This document shows, in pieces, positions 35,793-44,777 of a DNA stretch of 64,000 nt. A model generated the notes under the pieces. It ran no database searches, was not told the DNA's origin, and worked only from the letters and a program-made list of their open reading frames with translations. A program made the position numbers and the translations under genes. The stretch is from Gammaproteobacteria bacterium (GTDB taxonomy: Bacteria > Pseudomonadota > Gammaproteobacteria > Pseudomonadales > Cellvibrionaceae), in contig SEBV01000019.1 in the NCBI GenBank assembly GCA_004172865.1, forward strand, positions 48,480 through 112,479, read 5' to 3'. How positions within the stretch are numbered: the stretch's first letter is position 1; each line of letters starts with the position of its first letter.

Positions 35793-37070
35793 TTGTTTCT
35801 GCAAGGTTTTAAAGTTGAGCTGCGTCGCCTGCTCATTATTTTTATTATTTGCGTCGGCTATGGCGTGGTATTTGGCTTGCAATGGTGGCTCTTGTTTACG
35901 GGCCTGTTTCTTTATTTAGGTTGGCTGTTTTTTCAAATGTATCGGCTAAACAAATGGCTGATACGCGGCACCGACGAACCGCCAGAATCGAGCGGTTTGT
36001 GGGGCGAAATTTTTGACAACATGTACAACCTGCAACGCCTGCAACGCACTGAAACGCAAAATCTACAAGCCGTTATCAAACGCATTCAGGAAATTACGTC
36101 GGCATTAAAAGATGGAATTATTATTTTAGATTGGCGCGGTCATTTGGATTTTTGGAATCCCGCCGCACAACGCATGATTGGTTTTCGCACCAAAGATCAA
36201 GGCTTGTCGATTATTAATTTTATTCGCCATCCAAAATTTGTGAATTATTTTGAAGGTGGCGATTACAGCTCGCCCTTAGAATTACCTTCACCGCGCACAG
36301 ACAGTAAACATCTCGAATTACAAATTACGCGCTTCGGTCAAAATGAACGTCTAATTGTAATTCGCGACATCACACAAATTCATCAGCTCGAACAAATGCG
36401 CCAGGATTTCGTAGCAAACGTGTCCCACGAATTGCGCACGCCGCTCACGGTTATCAACGGTTATATTGAAACAATTTCGGACAACAACACTGTGCCCAAG
36501 TGGGACAAACCTTTGCAGCAAATTTCGCAGCAAGGTAAACGCATGTCGTTATTGATAAATGATTTATTAGTGCTTTCGAAATTAGAAACCACAGAAGCCG
36601 GACACAATCAAAAAGAAATCGAATTGGAACCACTATTAATTTCAATAAAAAATGAAGCTGAAGCTTTGGGCAACGAAAAACAACAAACCATACGTTTAAC
36701 CTGCGAAGAACCGGTTAGCATTCTCGCTAACGAAAAAGAAATTCACAGCGCTTTTTCAAACCTCGCCATCAACGCCGTTAAATACACACCCGAAAATGGC
36801 GTGATTGATTTGCGTTTATGGAAAGATGCAAACCATGTTTATTTTTCTGTGACCGATAACGGCCCCGGCATCGACAGTAAACATTTACCACGTTTAACCG
36901 AAAGGTTTTATCGCGTAGATGCAAGCCGCAACAGCGCAACCGGTGGCACAGGTTTAGGTTTGGCCATTGTGAAGCACGTGCTCATGCGCCACGATGGCGA
37001 ATTAAAAATCACCAGCGAGCTCGGCAAAGGCAGCACGTTTACGTGTGTGTTGCCGTCACATAATAATTAG
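35793..37070 (+). CDS. phoR: Phosphate sensor histidine kinase PhoR
   Basis: 425 residues. Two N-terminal hydrophobic helices (about 11-48), a PAS domain (about 95-195), the dimerisation/phosphoacceptor helix with His212 in NVSHELRTPLT, and the HATPase domain (NLAINAVKYTPENG, DNGPGI, GGTGLGLAIVKH). PhoR phosphorylates PhoB when phosphate is scarce. The start is a TTG; no in-frame ATG is near. It overlaps no real gene, since the open frame starting inside its end is not the globin start. Confidence 0.97.
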   Translation: MFLQGFKVELRRLLIIFIICVGYGVVFGLQWWLLFTGLFLYLGWLFFQMYRLNKWLIRGTDEPPESSGLWGEIFDNMYNLQRLQRTETQNLQAVIKRIQEITSALKDGIIILDWRGHLDFWNPAAQRMIGFRTKDQGLSIINFIRHPKFVNYFEGGDYSSPLELPSPRTDSKHLELQITRFGQNERLIVIRDITQIHQLEQMRQDFVANVSHELRTPLTVINGYIETISDNNTVPKWDKPLQQISQQGKRMSLLINDLLVLSKLETTEAGHNQKEIELEPLLISIKNEAEALGNEKQQTIRLTCEEPVSILANEKEIHSAFSNLAINAVKYTPENGVIDLRLWKDANHVYFSVTDNGPGIDSKHLPRLTERFYRVDASRNSATGGTGLGLAIVKHVLMRHDGELKITSELGKGSTFTCVLPSHNN

Positions 37071-37149
37071 AAACCGCTCACGACGCGTTATAATTTGCTT
37101 CAACAAAATCGCAGCTGCCATAACAGTTGCGATTATTATTTGCGGAGCA

Positions 37150-37569
37150 GTGAATGACGAGTACACCTTTATACGGTTTTCAGATGCATCTTTTAAAGCC
37201 GCCGGTGAAGAAGCAGGCATCCGTAAATTGGTTGATGATTTTTATCGCTTTATGAATGAATTGCCCGAAGCCGCAATTATTCGTGCTATGCACAAAGACG
37301 ATTTAACCAGCTCGCGTGACAAACTGACGTTATTTTTATGCGGTTGGATGGGCGGCCCAAAACTCTATCACGAGAAATACGGCAGCATTAATATCCCGCG
37401 CGATCACTCTCATTTAGTTGTCACCGAAGCAGAACGCGATGCATGGCTCTTGTGCATGCAAAAAGCCATAGCTTTACAAGATTACACGCCAGCCTTCGGC
37501 GATTATTTATTAACTCAATTGCGAATCCCCGCCGAGCGAATTTTTGCTGTCGCTAAAAAGCCGGTTTGA
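37150..37569 (+). CDS. Group II truncated haemoglobin, with apparent frameshift near the start
   Basis: The body, from DASFKAAGEEAGIRKLVDDF to IPAERI, matches group II truncated globins, including FLCGWMGGPKLYHEKYG and HSHL with the likely haem ligand. Such globins bind oxygen and detoxify NO or peroxide. The natural start seems to be the ATG at 37154 with GGAG at 37144-37147, which reads MTSTPLYGF like relatives, but that frame leaves the globin frame at TTTT (37177-37180). One more T would restore it. In the globin frame the best start is GTG at 37150, only two bases after GGAG. So the gene is either broken, miscalled by one base, or uses a weak start. Confidence 0.8.
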   Translation: MNDEYTFIRFSDASFKAAGEEAGIRKLVDDFYRFMNELPEAAIIRAMHKDDLTSSRDKLTLFLCGWMGGPKLYHEKYGSINIPRDHSHLVVTEAERDAWLLCMQKAIALQDYTPAFGDYLLTQLRIPAERIFAVAKKPV

Positions 37570-37672
37570 CAGCAAAAACTCAACCATCGAAATTGTGGTT
37601 GATAAAAAACTAATTTTTCCATCGTTAAACCTGTCCTGAGCGACTAAAATACTTAATCATTGAGGATTGAGT

Positions 37673-38851
37673 ATGCAGAAGTCTCCTTTGCTAATAATTT
37701 TATTAGCAGCCACGGTCGCCATTACACCCTTCGCGGTCGATACCTACTTGCCAGCCATGCCAGTCATCGCGCAAGACTTAAACACTCACATAGGCACAGT
37801 GCAGCAATCGCTGAGTATTTTCCTGGCAGCTTATGGCGCAGGTATGTTGTTGTTCGGCCCGCTTGCCGACAGATTAGGGCGCAGGCCTTTAGCACTATTC
37901 GGCGTGGCAGGTTTTGCAGCGGCAAGTTTTTTTCTGGCGTGGGCAAATTCTATTGAAAGTTTTTTAGTTGGCCGTGCACTGCAAGCATTTTGTGGCGCTG
38001 CGGCAACGGTGATTGTGCCCGGCATTATTCGCCATCTTTACCAAGAACACATGGCGAAGGGCATGTCTTACATGTCATTGATTATGATGCTCGCGCCTCT
38101 ACTCGCACCGAGCATTGGTAGCGGAATTTTGTTGGTTAGCGATTGGCGCAGTATTTTTATTTTGATTTTTTGTTATGCCGCAATTTTATTATTTTTTATC
38201 TGGAGATATTTACCAGAGCCGCCGCGGAATGTGACAAAAAATCCCGTTACTTTTTTATCGGGTTATAAAACTGTTTTTTCTAATAAAGCTGCACGGCCTT
38301 TAATTGCGACCATTATATTTTCGTCGTTCAGTTTTTTTTGTTATCTCACCGCAATACCTTTTGTCTACATAAAATATTTTGGCGTTAATGAACAAGTATT
38401 CAGTATTTTATTTGCCATTAATATTGTGCTCTTGATGCTGTCCAGTTTTATCAACAGCCGCTATGTAACTCGCTTCGGCTCACCGCGTATGGTGCGCTCA
38501 GCGTTTGGTATCGCCTTGGTTTTATCATTGCTTCTGTGCGCAGTGAATATTCTGAAATTAAATATTTTTTACACCATCATTACGCTCGCGCCACTCATGG
38601 GTTGTTTAACCATGATTAGCACTAATACGGATGCAATGATTGTTTTAAAATTTCCAGATCACTCCGGCACCGCCAGCGCCGTAACCGGAACCTTGCGCTA
38701 CGGTTGCGGCGCGCTTGCGGGGCCGATACTTGCTCTTAGCTTCACCGGCACCGCCGTGCCTTTCTCGGCGCTTATGCTAGCAGGAGTGTTGGGCATCGGC
38801 CTATGTCAATTGTGGATTAAACATACCCAAGCGAGCGAAATTAAATCGTAA
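37673..38851 (+). CDS. MFS drug-resistance transporter, Bcr/CflA family
   Basis: 392 residues, twelve predicted helices. The Bcr/CflA signature is at the N-terminus: DTYLPAMPVIA, and the GPLADRLGRRP loop between helices 2 and 3. Exports drugs or small molecules with proton antiport; substrate unknown. The ATG at 37673 is six bases after TGAGGA; a TTG at 37667 is less likely. Confidence 0.92.
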   Translation: MQKSPLLIILLAATVAITPFAVDTYLPAMPVIAQDLNTHIGTVQQSLSIFLAAYGAGMLLFGPLADRLGRRPLALFGVAGFAAASFFLAWANSIESFLVGRALQAFCGAAATVIVPGIIRHLYQEHMAKGMSYMSLIMMLAPLLAPSIGSGILLVSDWRSIFILIFCYAAILLFFIWRYLPEPPRNVTKNPVTFLSGYKTVFSNKAARPLIATIIFSSFSFFCYLTAIPFVYIKYFGVNEQVFSILFAINIVLLMLSSFINSRYVTRFGSPRMVRSAFGIALVLSLLLCAVNILKLNIFYTIITLAPLMGCLTMISTNTDAMIVLKFPDHSGTASAVTGTLRYGCGALAGPILALSFTGTAVPFSALMLAGVLGIGLCQLWIKHTQASEIKS

Positions 38852-38948
38852 AATAGAATGGCTTCCAACGCACTAAATGGCATCATGTGGGCCAGCTTTA
38901 CTCTCTATCACGCATCCTCAAAAACCTATGGACAAGGAAACTAATAAG

Positions 38949-39467
38949 ATGAAAAAACTCGGCGTTTTTACGTTGGTATTACTCGTTAGCGCATGTGCTT
39001 CACAATCATCCAAAGATGATACATCGCAAAAGCTAGGTGCAGCTGTTACCGCACCGCTGAACGATTTAAATTTGGTACAAACCGCAATTCCCGCGCAATT
39101 GCGTGCAGCGCAAAAAAATCCTTACGCCGTACCCGTGGATGCAAGTTGTGCTGGATTAGCAAAAGAAATTAGCGCGCTCGACGAAGTACTCGGCGCAGAT
39201 TTGGATACGCCGATTGTTGAAAAAGATGAAAGCTTAATTGCACGAAACATAATGTCTGAATCAGTTTCCGCATTACGCAAAACTACCGAAGCAGTTGTGC
39301 CCTATCGTAACTGGATTCGTAAATTATCGGGCGCAGAACGCAATTCACGTGCAGTAGCAGCTTCAATCAGCGCTGGCGGAATTCGTCGCGCTTATTTAAA
39401 AGGCGTTGGTCAGGCAAGTAAATGCCAATCTCCCGCTGCGCCAAAAGCCATTGTAGCCAAGCAATAA
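38949..39467 (+). CDS. Predicted lipoprotein of unknown function
   Basis: About 172 residues. The signal ends LLVSAC, a clear lipobox, so the start is the ATG at 38949 with AAGGA upstream. The mature protein has two further Cys (DASCAGL, ASKCQS) that could pair, and an Ala-rich helical body. I do not recognise the family with certainty. Confidence 0.75.
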   Translation: MKKLGVFTLVLLVSACASQSSKDDTSQKLGAAVTAPLNDLNLVQTAIPAQLRAAQKNPYAVPVDASCAGLAKEISALDEVLGADLDTPIVEKDESLIARNIMSESVSALRKTTEAVVPYRNWIRKLSGAERNSRAVAASISAGGIRRAYLKGVGQASKCQSPAAPKAIVAKQ

Positions 39468-39486
39468 TTTTTAACGCGAAAATATT

Positions 39487-39699
39487 ATGACAGCAACTAA
39501 TCAAGATCCACTACACGGCCTAACGCTTGAAAATATCGTCGTTAAATTGGTCGAACATTATGGCTGGGAAGAATTGGGCAAGCGCATTAGCATTCGCTGC
39601 TTTCAATCCGAGCCAAGTGTTAAATCCAGTTTAAAATTTTTACGTAAAACGCCGTGGGCGCGAGAAAAGGTGGAGCAACTATTTATTGCGACCTTTTAA
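39487..39699 (+). CDS. VF530-family DNA-binding protein
   Basis: 70 residues matching the VF530 (DUF2132) family: [20 protein letters not shown], then [26 protein letters not shown]. The family is small, helical and binds DNA in structural studies of the Vibrio protein. Role unknown. Stands alone between a lipoprotein gene and an AraC regulator. Confidence 0.9.
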   Translation: MTATNQDPLHGLTLENIVVKLVEHYGWEELGKRISIRCFQSEPSVKSSLKFLRKTPWAREKVEQLFIATF

Positions 39700-39732
39700 G
39701 TTGTAGCAACTTTTTAAGTGTTGGGGAAAATC

Positions 39733-40545
39733 ATGAACACTTTACCGATAATATTGGAATCTACATTACCAGAGCTTAAACATCTTGGCTTTCGTCGTTA
39801 CATGGCGCATCCAGTATTACAGCCGTGGGTTCAATGTTATTGGGTTGCGCAACAAGACAGCTTACCGGAACAAGGTTTTACCGAAACGCTTTATCCCGAC
39901 GGTGGAACCAGCCTCACATTTACCTTCAATCAAAACCAACACCCTCACCTTGAATTCAAAGCGACTCAAAACGCAATGAAAGTGAGCTTTCAACATACTG
40001 TAGACGCTATAGGTATTCGTTTTAACCCAGTCGGCGCTTTTGCGTTGTTTGGGGTTGATATGAATGACTTATTTAATCATGACGATGCAAGTGCGGAGTT
40101 TGAAAAAACGTTTGCTGATTTAAAAGATCAATTAGCGCAGTACACGCTCACGCATAGTCGATTATCACTTATTGAATCCTGGCTATTAACGCAATTGGAG
40201 CAACACAATTCTTCACCAGGATTATTACAACATTTTATTCCACGCTATTTAATAAGTGATTCTAATATTGATGAGTTTGTTAAACATGAATCCATCAGCA
40301 GACGACAACTCGAAAGAAAATTTCAGCAAGAGATTGGCTTATCACCCGCGCAACTTAAACAATTACATCGCGTTAAAAAAGCGCGTTATTTTATTTCTTT
40401 AAATCCATTAAATTCCCTCACTGATGTCGCCTTGGATTGCGGCTTCTACGATCAAGCTCATTTCATTCGCAACTTCCAGAAAGTTACCGGCCAAACTCCC
40501 GGCCAATACAAAACTCGCAAGATGTCGCAAAAATACAATCCGTAA
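39733..40545 (+). CDS. AraC-family regulator (soluble)
   Basis: 270 residues. N-terminal sensing part (about 1-150) has the DUF6597-like pattern VQCYWVAQQD and LYPDGGTSLTF. The C-terminal 100 residues are an AraC DNA-binding domain (SISRRQLERKFQQEIGLSPAQLKQLHRV, FYDQAHFIRNFQKVTGQTPGQYK). The effector is unknown. The AhpD-like gene follows after 50 bases and is a plausible target. ATG at 39733 chosen; GTG at 39718 is possible. Confidence 0.9.
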   Translation: MNTLPIILESTLPELKHLGFRRYMAHPVLQPWVQCYWVAQQDSLPEQGFTETLYPDGGTSLTFTFNQNQHPHLEFKATQNAMKVSFQHTVDAIGIRFNPVGAFALFGVDMNDLFNHDDASAEFEKTFADLKDQLAQYTLTHSRLSLIESWLLTQLEQHNSSPGLLQHFIPRYLISDSNIDEFVKHESISRRQLERKFQQEIGLSPAQLKQLHRVKKARYFISLNPLNSLTDVALDCGFYDQAHFIRNFQKVTGQTPGQYKTRKMSQKYNP

Positions 40546-40595
40546 AGTTTGTGAAGTTTTATCCTGATACTCAACAACCCATCAGGAGCTACATC

Positions 40596-41048
40596 ATGAG
40601 TGACCGTATACCACAAGCCACTGTTTACCAAACACAACCAGCCATCGCAAAGGCTTTGTTAGGCCTTGCCCAAGCTGCTATCGCATCTGGCCTCGAAGTA
40701 TCTTTAATTCACCTAATTAAATTGCGCGCCTCGCAAATTAATGGCTGTGCTTTTTGTCAACACATGCACGCCAACGAAGCCCGCCACGACGGCGAAACCC
40801 AAACCCGTCTCGATGTATTAGCCGCATGGCACGAAGTACCCATTTTCACTCCACGCGAACGTGCCGCCCTAGGCTGGACAGAAACACTCACATTAGTCGC
40901 AGGCAAAGGAGTATCGGAAGAAGAATTTAAAAAAGTCTCTGCTGAATTCACGCAAACTGAAATTATTAATTTAACAGCAGCAATTGTTGCGATTAATAGT
41001 TGGAACAGAATTGCCGTTGGATTTAATTTTATTCCTAAGTTTGATTAG
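40596..41048 (+). CDS. Carboxymuconolactone decarboxylase/AhpD-like protein
   Basis: 150 residues, all helical, with the AhpD-type motif GCAFCQHMH (CxxC plus His), which can act as a redox centre in peroxide defence. The start is the ATG at 40596 with AGGAG. Real function may be alkylhydroperoxidase-like, but the family is broad. A palindromic repeat follows and may end transcription. Confidence 0.9.
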   Translation: MSDRIPQATVYQTQPAIAKALLGLAQAAIASGLEVSLIHLIKLRASQINGCAFCQHMHANEARHDGETQTRLDVLAAWHEVPIFTPRERAALGWTETLTLVAGKGVSEEEFKKVSAEFTQTEIINLTAAIVAINSWNRIAVGFNFIPKFD

Positions 41049-41131
41049 GATTTATTAAATTAATAAAAATCAGTCTTCGTGCAATGTAAAAGCATCATAT
41101 TTATCATTGTGCATGAAGTCTGAGTTTAATA

Positions 41132-41223
41132 GGGAATCGTCATCCTCGCGCAGCGGGGATCCTGTTTTTCGCATTTTAAGTATTTATTAAAGAGCTGGGT
41201 CCCCGCTGCGCGAGGATGACGAA
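41132..41223. repeat. Dispersed inverted repeat, copy 3
   Basis: Two 25-base arms (41138-41162 and 41197-41221) that pair with one mismatch around a 34-base AT-rich loop; core GTCATCCTCGCGCAGCGGGG. The left flank GGGAATCGTCATCC is shared with copy 2. It sits in the 309-base gap (41049-41357) between the AhpD-like gene and a GNAT gene; the rest of that gap shows nothing. Confidence 0.88.
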
Positions 41224-41357
41224 GGATAAATTAATACGCTTGGAATTACAGATTGGGAGTTATATAGTTCATGTTACATTGTTTTGCTGCACAATACTTT
41301 TCTGTAAAACTATAAGTAAAATTATCGTTGACAATACGTCACACAAAAGGAACATCT

Positions 41358-41777
41358 ATGAAAATTGCAGAATCTGATCAAGAAATTCTGGCTTGCTTTA
41401 ACGTATTGAAAGAATTGCGACCGAGAATCGAAGAAGAATCATTTTTAGCTACTATTAGATTAATGCAAACAGAAGGCTATGTGATTTCCTACATTGGAGT
41501 TGGCGGTGAGGTAGTTTCCGTTAGCGGATTTAGAATATGCATGAACTTAGCAGCTGAAGGAAAAGCGCTATATGTTTATGATCTTGTTACGAGTGAAAGC
41601 CAAAGATCTAAAGGACATGGTGCAAGCTTAATAAAAAATATTATCACTTATGCAAATGAGAAAAATTGTAATTGTGTTCATCTGGACTCAAACGTAGTCC
41701 GTCATAAAGCTCATAAATTTTATCTTGAAAACGGTTTTGATATTGTTGCTCATCACTTTCTGCTCAAATTGAAATAG
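41358..41777 (+). CDS. GNAT N-acetyltransferase
   Basis: 139 residues with the GNAT pattern: LYVYDLVTSESQRSKGHGASLIKNI (acetyl-CoA pyrophosphate loop QRSKGHG) and HKFYLENGF at the C-terminus. Substrate unknown. ATG at 41358 follows AAAAGGA. AT-rich. Confidence 0.92.
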   Translation: MKIAESDQEILACFNVLKELRPRIEEESFLATIRLMQTEGYVISYIGVGGEVVSVSGFRICMNLAAEGKALYVYDLVTSESQRSKGHGASLIKNIITYANEKNCNCVHLDSNVVRHKAHKFYLENGFDIVAHHFLLKLK

Positions 41778-41876
41778 GAAATTTTAGTTTTCTTCAAGCA
41801 ACAGGAAAGAAATTTTCTGAGATAAATTTTTACATATACAGCTACAATAAATGCACCAATTATAAGAGTAGGCAGC

Positions 41877-42386
41877 ATGGGCTTTTCGTTTACTGAAAAA
41901 GATGGCGGGCTTTTATATGAAGAACAACGCGCGCCCTTGCTGCGTGTTTTTGTTTCTGTCTTTGGGCTTTTCATGATTGCCTTCTCAGCGATATTTATTT
42001 ACCTGATTTTTCAAATGGGTGAAATTAATACGGCTGCGAAGTTGGGAGGTGTAGTTGCAAGCGTGGTGGGATTAGTTGCGTTTATTTTATTCGGAGGATA
42101 TTGCTTAAAGCTCGCGCTGTTAACACCCACGCAAACTTTATTTTTTAACACCAAGCTGCAGCAAATCGATTACACAACTCATGCTCCTGCCCAGCAAACC
42201 ACAAAAATTTATACATTCGATAAAATTGCAACGATTGAAGCTATTAAGCATGTTTCTGAAGATGGCCCAGCAACATTCTCAATCGTAATTATTTTATCTA
42301 CCGGTGATAAAGTTTTGATCGCGTCTTTCGATGAACTTGACCAAGCAAATAATCGCATTGAGCGTATTAAGTTGCTACTTAATTGA
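41877..42386 (+). CDS. Two-helix membrane protein, unknown function
   Basis: 169 residues. Two hydrophobic segments (about 22-45 and 57-80), then a soluble C-terminal domain of beta character (TLFFNTKLQQIDYTT, FSIVIILSTGDKVLIASF) that looks like a PH-like or bacterial membrane-flanked fold. I do not recognise a named family. Confidence 0.7.
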   Translation: MGFSFTEKDGGLLYEEQRAPLLRVFVSVFGLFMIAFSAIFIYLIFQMGEINTAAKLGGVVASVVGLVAFILFGGYCLKLALLTPTQTLFFNTKLQQIDYTTHAPAQQTTKIYTFDKIATIEAIKHVSEDGPATFSIVIILSTGDKVLIASFDELDQANNRIERIKLLLN

Positions 42387-42442
42387 AGCACTCATTGTAA
42401 CTACACAGCCTTAAGTATATTCGTTAAGATGATTATTAATTA

Positions 42443-43021
42443 TTAATTGTTAAATGTGAGCGCTACGCGTAACAACGCCGCTACTGAAATAGCATCCGTA
42501 ATTTCACCGCTCTTTACCATTTCAATGGCGTCGATGAGCGGTAATTTTTTGTATTCGATATCTTCAGACGCTTCCAATTGTTGTGTGCCGGGAAATAAAT
42601 CGCGAGCGACAAATATCACGCAAAATTCATCGGTGACTGAATCGGATAAATGCAGCGTCATTAATTGTTCCCAATGACGCGCCTTCAAACCAACCTCTTC
42701 TTCCAATTCACGCTTTGCCGCATCCAGCGGTTCTTCGCCGTGTGGACATCCGCCCTCGGGAATTTCCCACGTGTATTGATTCAAACTGTAACGGCTTTGT
42801 TTCACTAGCCAGGTATTGCCTTCGTCGTCAATAGGTAAAATACCTATTGCAGTATTTTTAAAATGTACGACTCCGTAAATACCGTCTGTACCTTTTGGTG
42901 TTAGAACTTCTTCGTGGGAAACTTTGATCCAGGGATTTTCATAAACTAAAGTCGATGTTTTAGTTTTCCAGCCGCCAATTTTTTCAGCGAGAAAAGTGGT
43001 AGCAGATTTTTTATCTGTCAT
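42443..43021 (-). CDS. NUDIX hydrolase, ADP-ribose pyrophosphatase-like
   Basis: 192 residues with the Nudix box in GGCPHGEEPLDAAKRELEEEVG and the flanking YTWEIPEGG of ADP-sugar pyrophosphatases. Hydrolyses a nucleoside diphosphate linked to another group; the substrate is probably an ADP-sugar, from family pattern only. Confidence 0.93.
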   Translation of the reverse strand: MTDKKSATTFLAEKIGGWKTKTSTLVYENPWIKVSHEEVLTPKGTDGIYGVVHFKNTAIGILPIDDEGNTWLVKQSRYSLNQYTWEIPEGGCPHGEEPLDAAKRELEEEVGLKARHWEQLMTLHLSDSVTDEFCVIFVARDLFPGTQQLEASEDIEYKKLPLIDAIEMVKSGEITDAISVAALLRVALTFNN

Positions 43022-43036
43022 TTCTATTAGCTCAGC

Positions 43037-43336
43037 TTATGAATAAAGATGATTGAATTTTTTGTAGGCGACATCATTTTCGTAAATTATAAATTCGCCG
43101 ATGTAATCTGGATCTTCCTGAGTGGTGCCATCGGTTAACTCATAAAGGCCTTCGTCAGCTTCATCATAAAAATCTTCGCTGGTCGGTAAATTCTCTTCTA
43201 CACCATCTGCCTTTACAACGACCAGCGCGTCCACGTTAATATCTTTTACGGTGACGAAGTAGTTATCAAAATAGACTTTTCCATCTTCCGTAATTAATTT
43301 TTTGGACACGAAAATAATTTTGTTAAGAAAATCCAT
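43037..43336 (-). CDS. Small acidic protein, unknown
   Basis: 99 residues, Asp/Glu-rich, no signal or membrane segment. The first half suggests strands (VYFDNYFVTVKDINVDALVVV). No family recognised. Placed 15 bases upstream of the NUDIX gene on the same strand, so probably co-transcribed. Confidence 0.65.
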   Translation of the reverse strand: MDFLNKIIFVSKKLITEDGKVYFDNYFVTVKDINVDALVVVKADGVEENLPTSEDFYDEADEGLYELTDGTTQEDPDYIGEFIIYENDVAYKKFNHLYS

Positions 43337-43387
43337 AGATAGCTCTTGCTGAAGACTTTTAAAATTTATGTGTAAGTGTGAAATATA

Positions 43388-43708
43388 TTAATGAATGCGA
43401 TGCGGATCGAGGTTAACACTTTCAATGCGATTGCCAACCATAAATACGCGCCCAAAATAACGGTCTTCGCCACTCACCGTAAATTCAAAATAATATTCGC
43501 GAATAAAGGCAAGTTGTCCGCGTGTGTTACGTTTGAGATTGAGCTTTTTTAAAAAGACAGTTTGATCCAGAAATTGCACTTCCATTTGCTTGCAGTGTTG
43601 CTCAGCCGCGCGGTTGGCAGCCTCTTTGGTACGCATGGCGTGAATCCAGTAATAGACTCCAACACCAATCAGTGTGAGCCAGAGAATAGCGTCTATATCA
43701 AATGTCAT
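43388..43708 (-). CDS. DUF3301 family protein
   Basis: 106 residues: one N-terminal helix (ILWLTLIGVGVYYWI), then the DUF3301 pattern AAEQHCKQMEVQFLDQTVFLKKLNLKRN..FEFTVSGEDRYFGRVFMVG..SVNLDPHRI. Function unknown. The frame is open to 43843, but that part runs through the cspA terminator, so I place the start at the ATG at 43708; no clear Shine-Dalgarno. Confidence 0.85.
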   Translation of the reverse strand: MTFDIDAILWLTLIGVGVYYWIHAMRTKEAANRAAEQHCKQMEVQFLDQTVFLKKLNLKRNTRGQLAFIREYYFEFTVSGEDRYFGRVFMVGNRIESVNLDPHRIH

Positions 43709-43810
43709 GGGAGCGGCGGCGTTTATGAGGTTAGGAGAGCATGTAATGGGGAGGATAAGGAGTATTACAAGGCCGAACATGTAGGCGAATACAAATTCCA
43801 GAAACAACTT

Positions 43811-43850
43811 TCTAAAAAAACAAAAGGGCGATTGATTGCTCAATCGCCCT
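43811..43850 (-). terminator. Terminator of the cold-shock gene
   Basis: AGGGCGATTGA (43825-43835), loop TTGC, TCAATCGCCCT (43840-43850); read on the minus strand it is followed by a T-rich run. It lies just downstream of the csp gene. Confidence 0.9.
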
Positions 43851-43867
43851 TTGTAACCTAACTCATC

Positions 43868-44077
43868 TTACAGAGGAGTTACGTTTTCCGCTTGCGGACC
43901 TTTTTGACCAGCGGTCACTTCGAAAGTCACTTTTTGACCTTCTTTCAAAGTTTTACGGCCGTTGCCATTGATTGCGCGGAAGTGTACGAATACATCAGCA
44001 CCACCCTCACGCTCAATGAAACCGTAACCTTTATCATCGTTGAACCACTTAACAATACCAGAGACTATATCTGACAT
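43868..44077 (-). CDS. Cold-shock domain protein, CspA family
   Basis: 69 residues, a single CSD with RNP1-like KGYGFIE and RNP2-like VFVHF. It binds single-stranded RNA and DNA as an RNA chaperone. GAGGA precedes the start. The upstream 284 bases contain two hairpins (GTCAGC-GAA-GCTGAC at 44102-44116; AATAGCTT..AAGCTATT at 44154-44176) which may belong to a structured 5' leader, as in many csp genes. Confidence 0.96.
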   Translation of the reverse strand: MSDIVSGIVKWFNDDKGYGFIEREGGADVFVHFRAINGNGRKTLKEGQKVTFEVTAGQKGPQAENVTPL

Positions 44078-44361
44078 ACTTTCCTCGTCTTACCTTAAAA
44101 CGTCAGCGAAGCTGACCGAACAAAAAAACCGACTTTACTAAAAGCCAGAGTGAAATAGCTTGTTAATAAAGCTATTGCTCAGGTCGTGGTACGTCCAAGT
44201 GTCTTGTGCAAGCGGTTGTCTTACAAAAGCTGAATCTTCGGGCGAATCTCAATCTGCAGCAGTTCAAAATTAAAGCACTTGTGAAAGGTGAGTTCAAGCA
44301 GTAATGAAGTAATTTATGGAATATCGCAAAAATTATTGATTGTGAGTAAGGATCACTCAAA

Positions 44362-44736
44362 TTATTGCGGCATATTGCGGCTATCGTTTTCATTTTTGAC
44401 ACTTTTTTGCGCATTTTTTTGTGAGCGTCTCGCCAAAATTTCGTGCAAAAACAGTGCAACAGGAATGACGATAAATCCCGTCATCATTACGTAATGTTTT
44501 ATAGATTGAAATTCGTAACCTTCTTTCGCTAATTGATAAGCAGCTAAACCCCACGCTGCTGCTGCAAAATAGGCTATAGCATTGTTTTTATAAACACCAA
44601 ATGCAATTAATGCTGTAACGGATGCCAAAAATAATCCGTATTCATTTTTAAAGGATAAAAACCCGACCACCGAGACAACTAATAAAAATAACAAAATCCA
44701 ATTTAAAATTTTTGCAATTGCCAATGTTTTTGTCAT
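44362..44736 (-). CDS. Small membrane protein, unknown
   Basis: 124 residues with about four hydrophobic segments (ILNWILLFLLVVSVVGFL, YGLFLASVTALIAFGVY, IAYFAAAAWGLAAY, YVMMTGFIVIPVALFL) and a charged, Asn/Lys-rich tail. No family recognised. Last gene after mgtC on the minus strand. Confidence 0.7.
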   Translation of the reverse strand: MTKTLAIAKILNWILLFLLVVSVVGFLSFKNEYGLFLASVTALIAFGVYKNNAIAYFAAAAWGLAAYQLAKEGYEFQSIKHYVMMTGFIVIPVALFLHEILARRSQKNAQKSVKNENDSRNMPQ

Positions 44737-44777
44737 TCTTGATTTCCAAATTAAAGTGTTACTTTTTTACACCACTA

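Noticed and set aside
37045..37149. N-terminal extension of the globin frame overlapping phoR
   Set aside because: Not globin-like and inside the phoR end; the start lies at 37150-37154.
43709..43843. Hydrophobic N-terminal extension of the DUF3301 gene
   Set aside because: It passes through the cspA terminator hairpin; family homology begins at the ATG at 43708.
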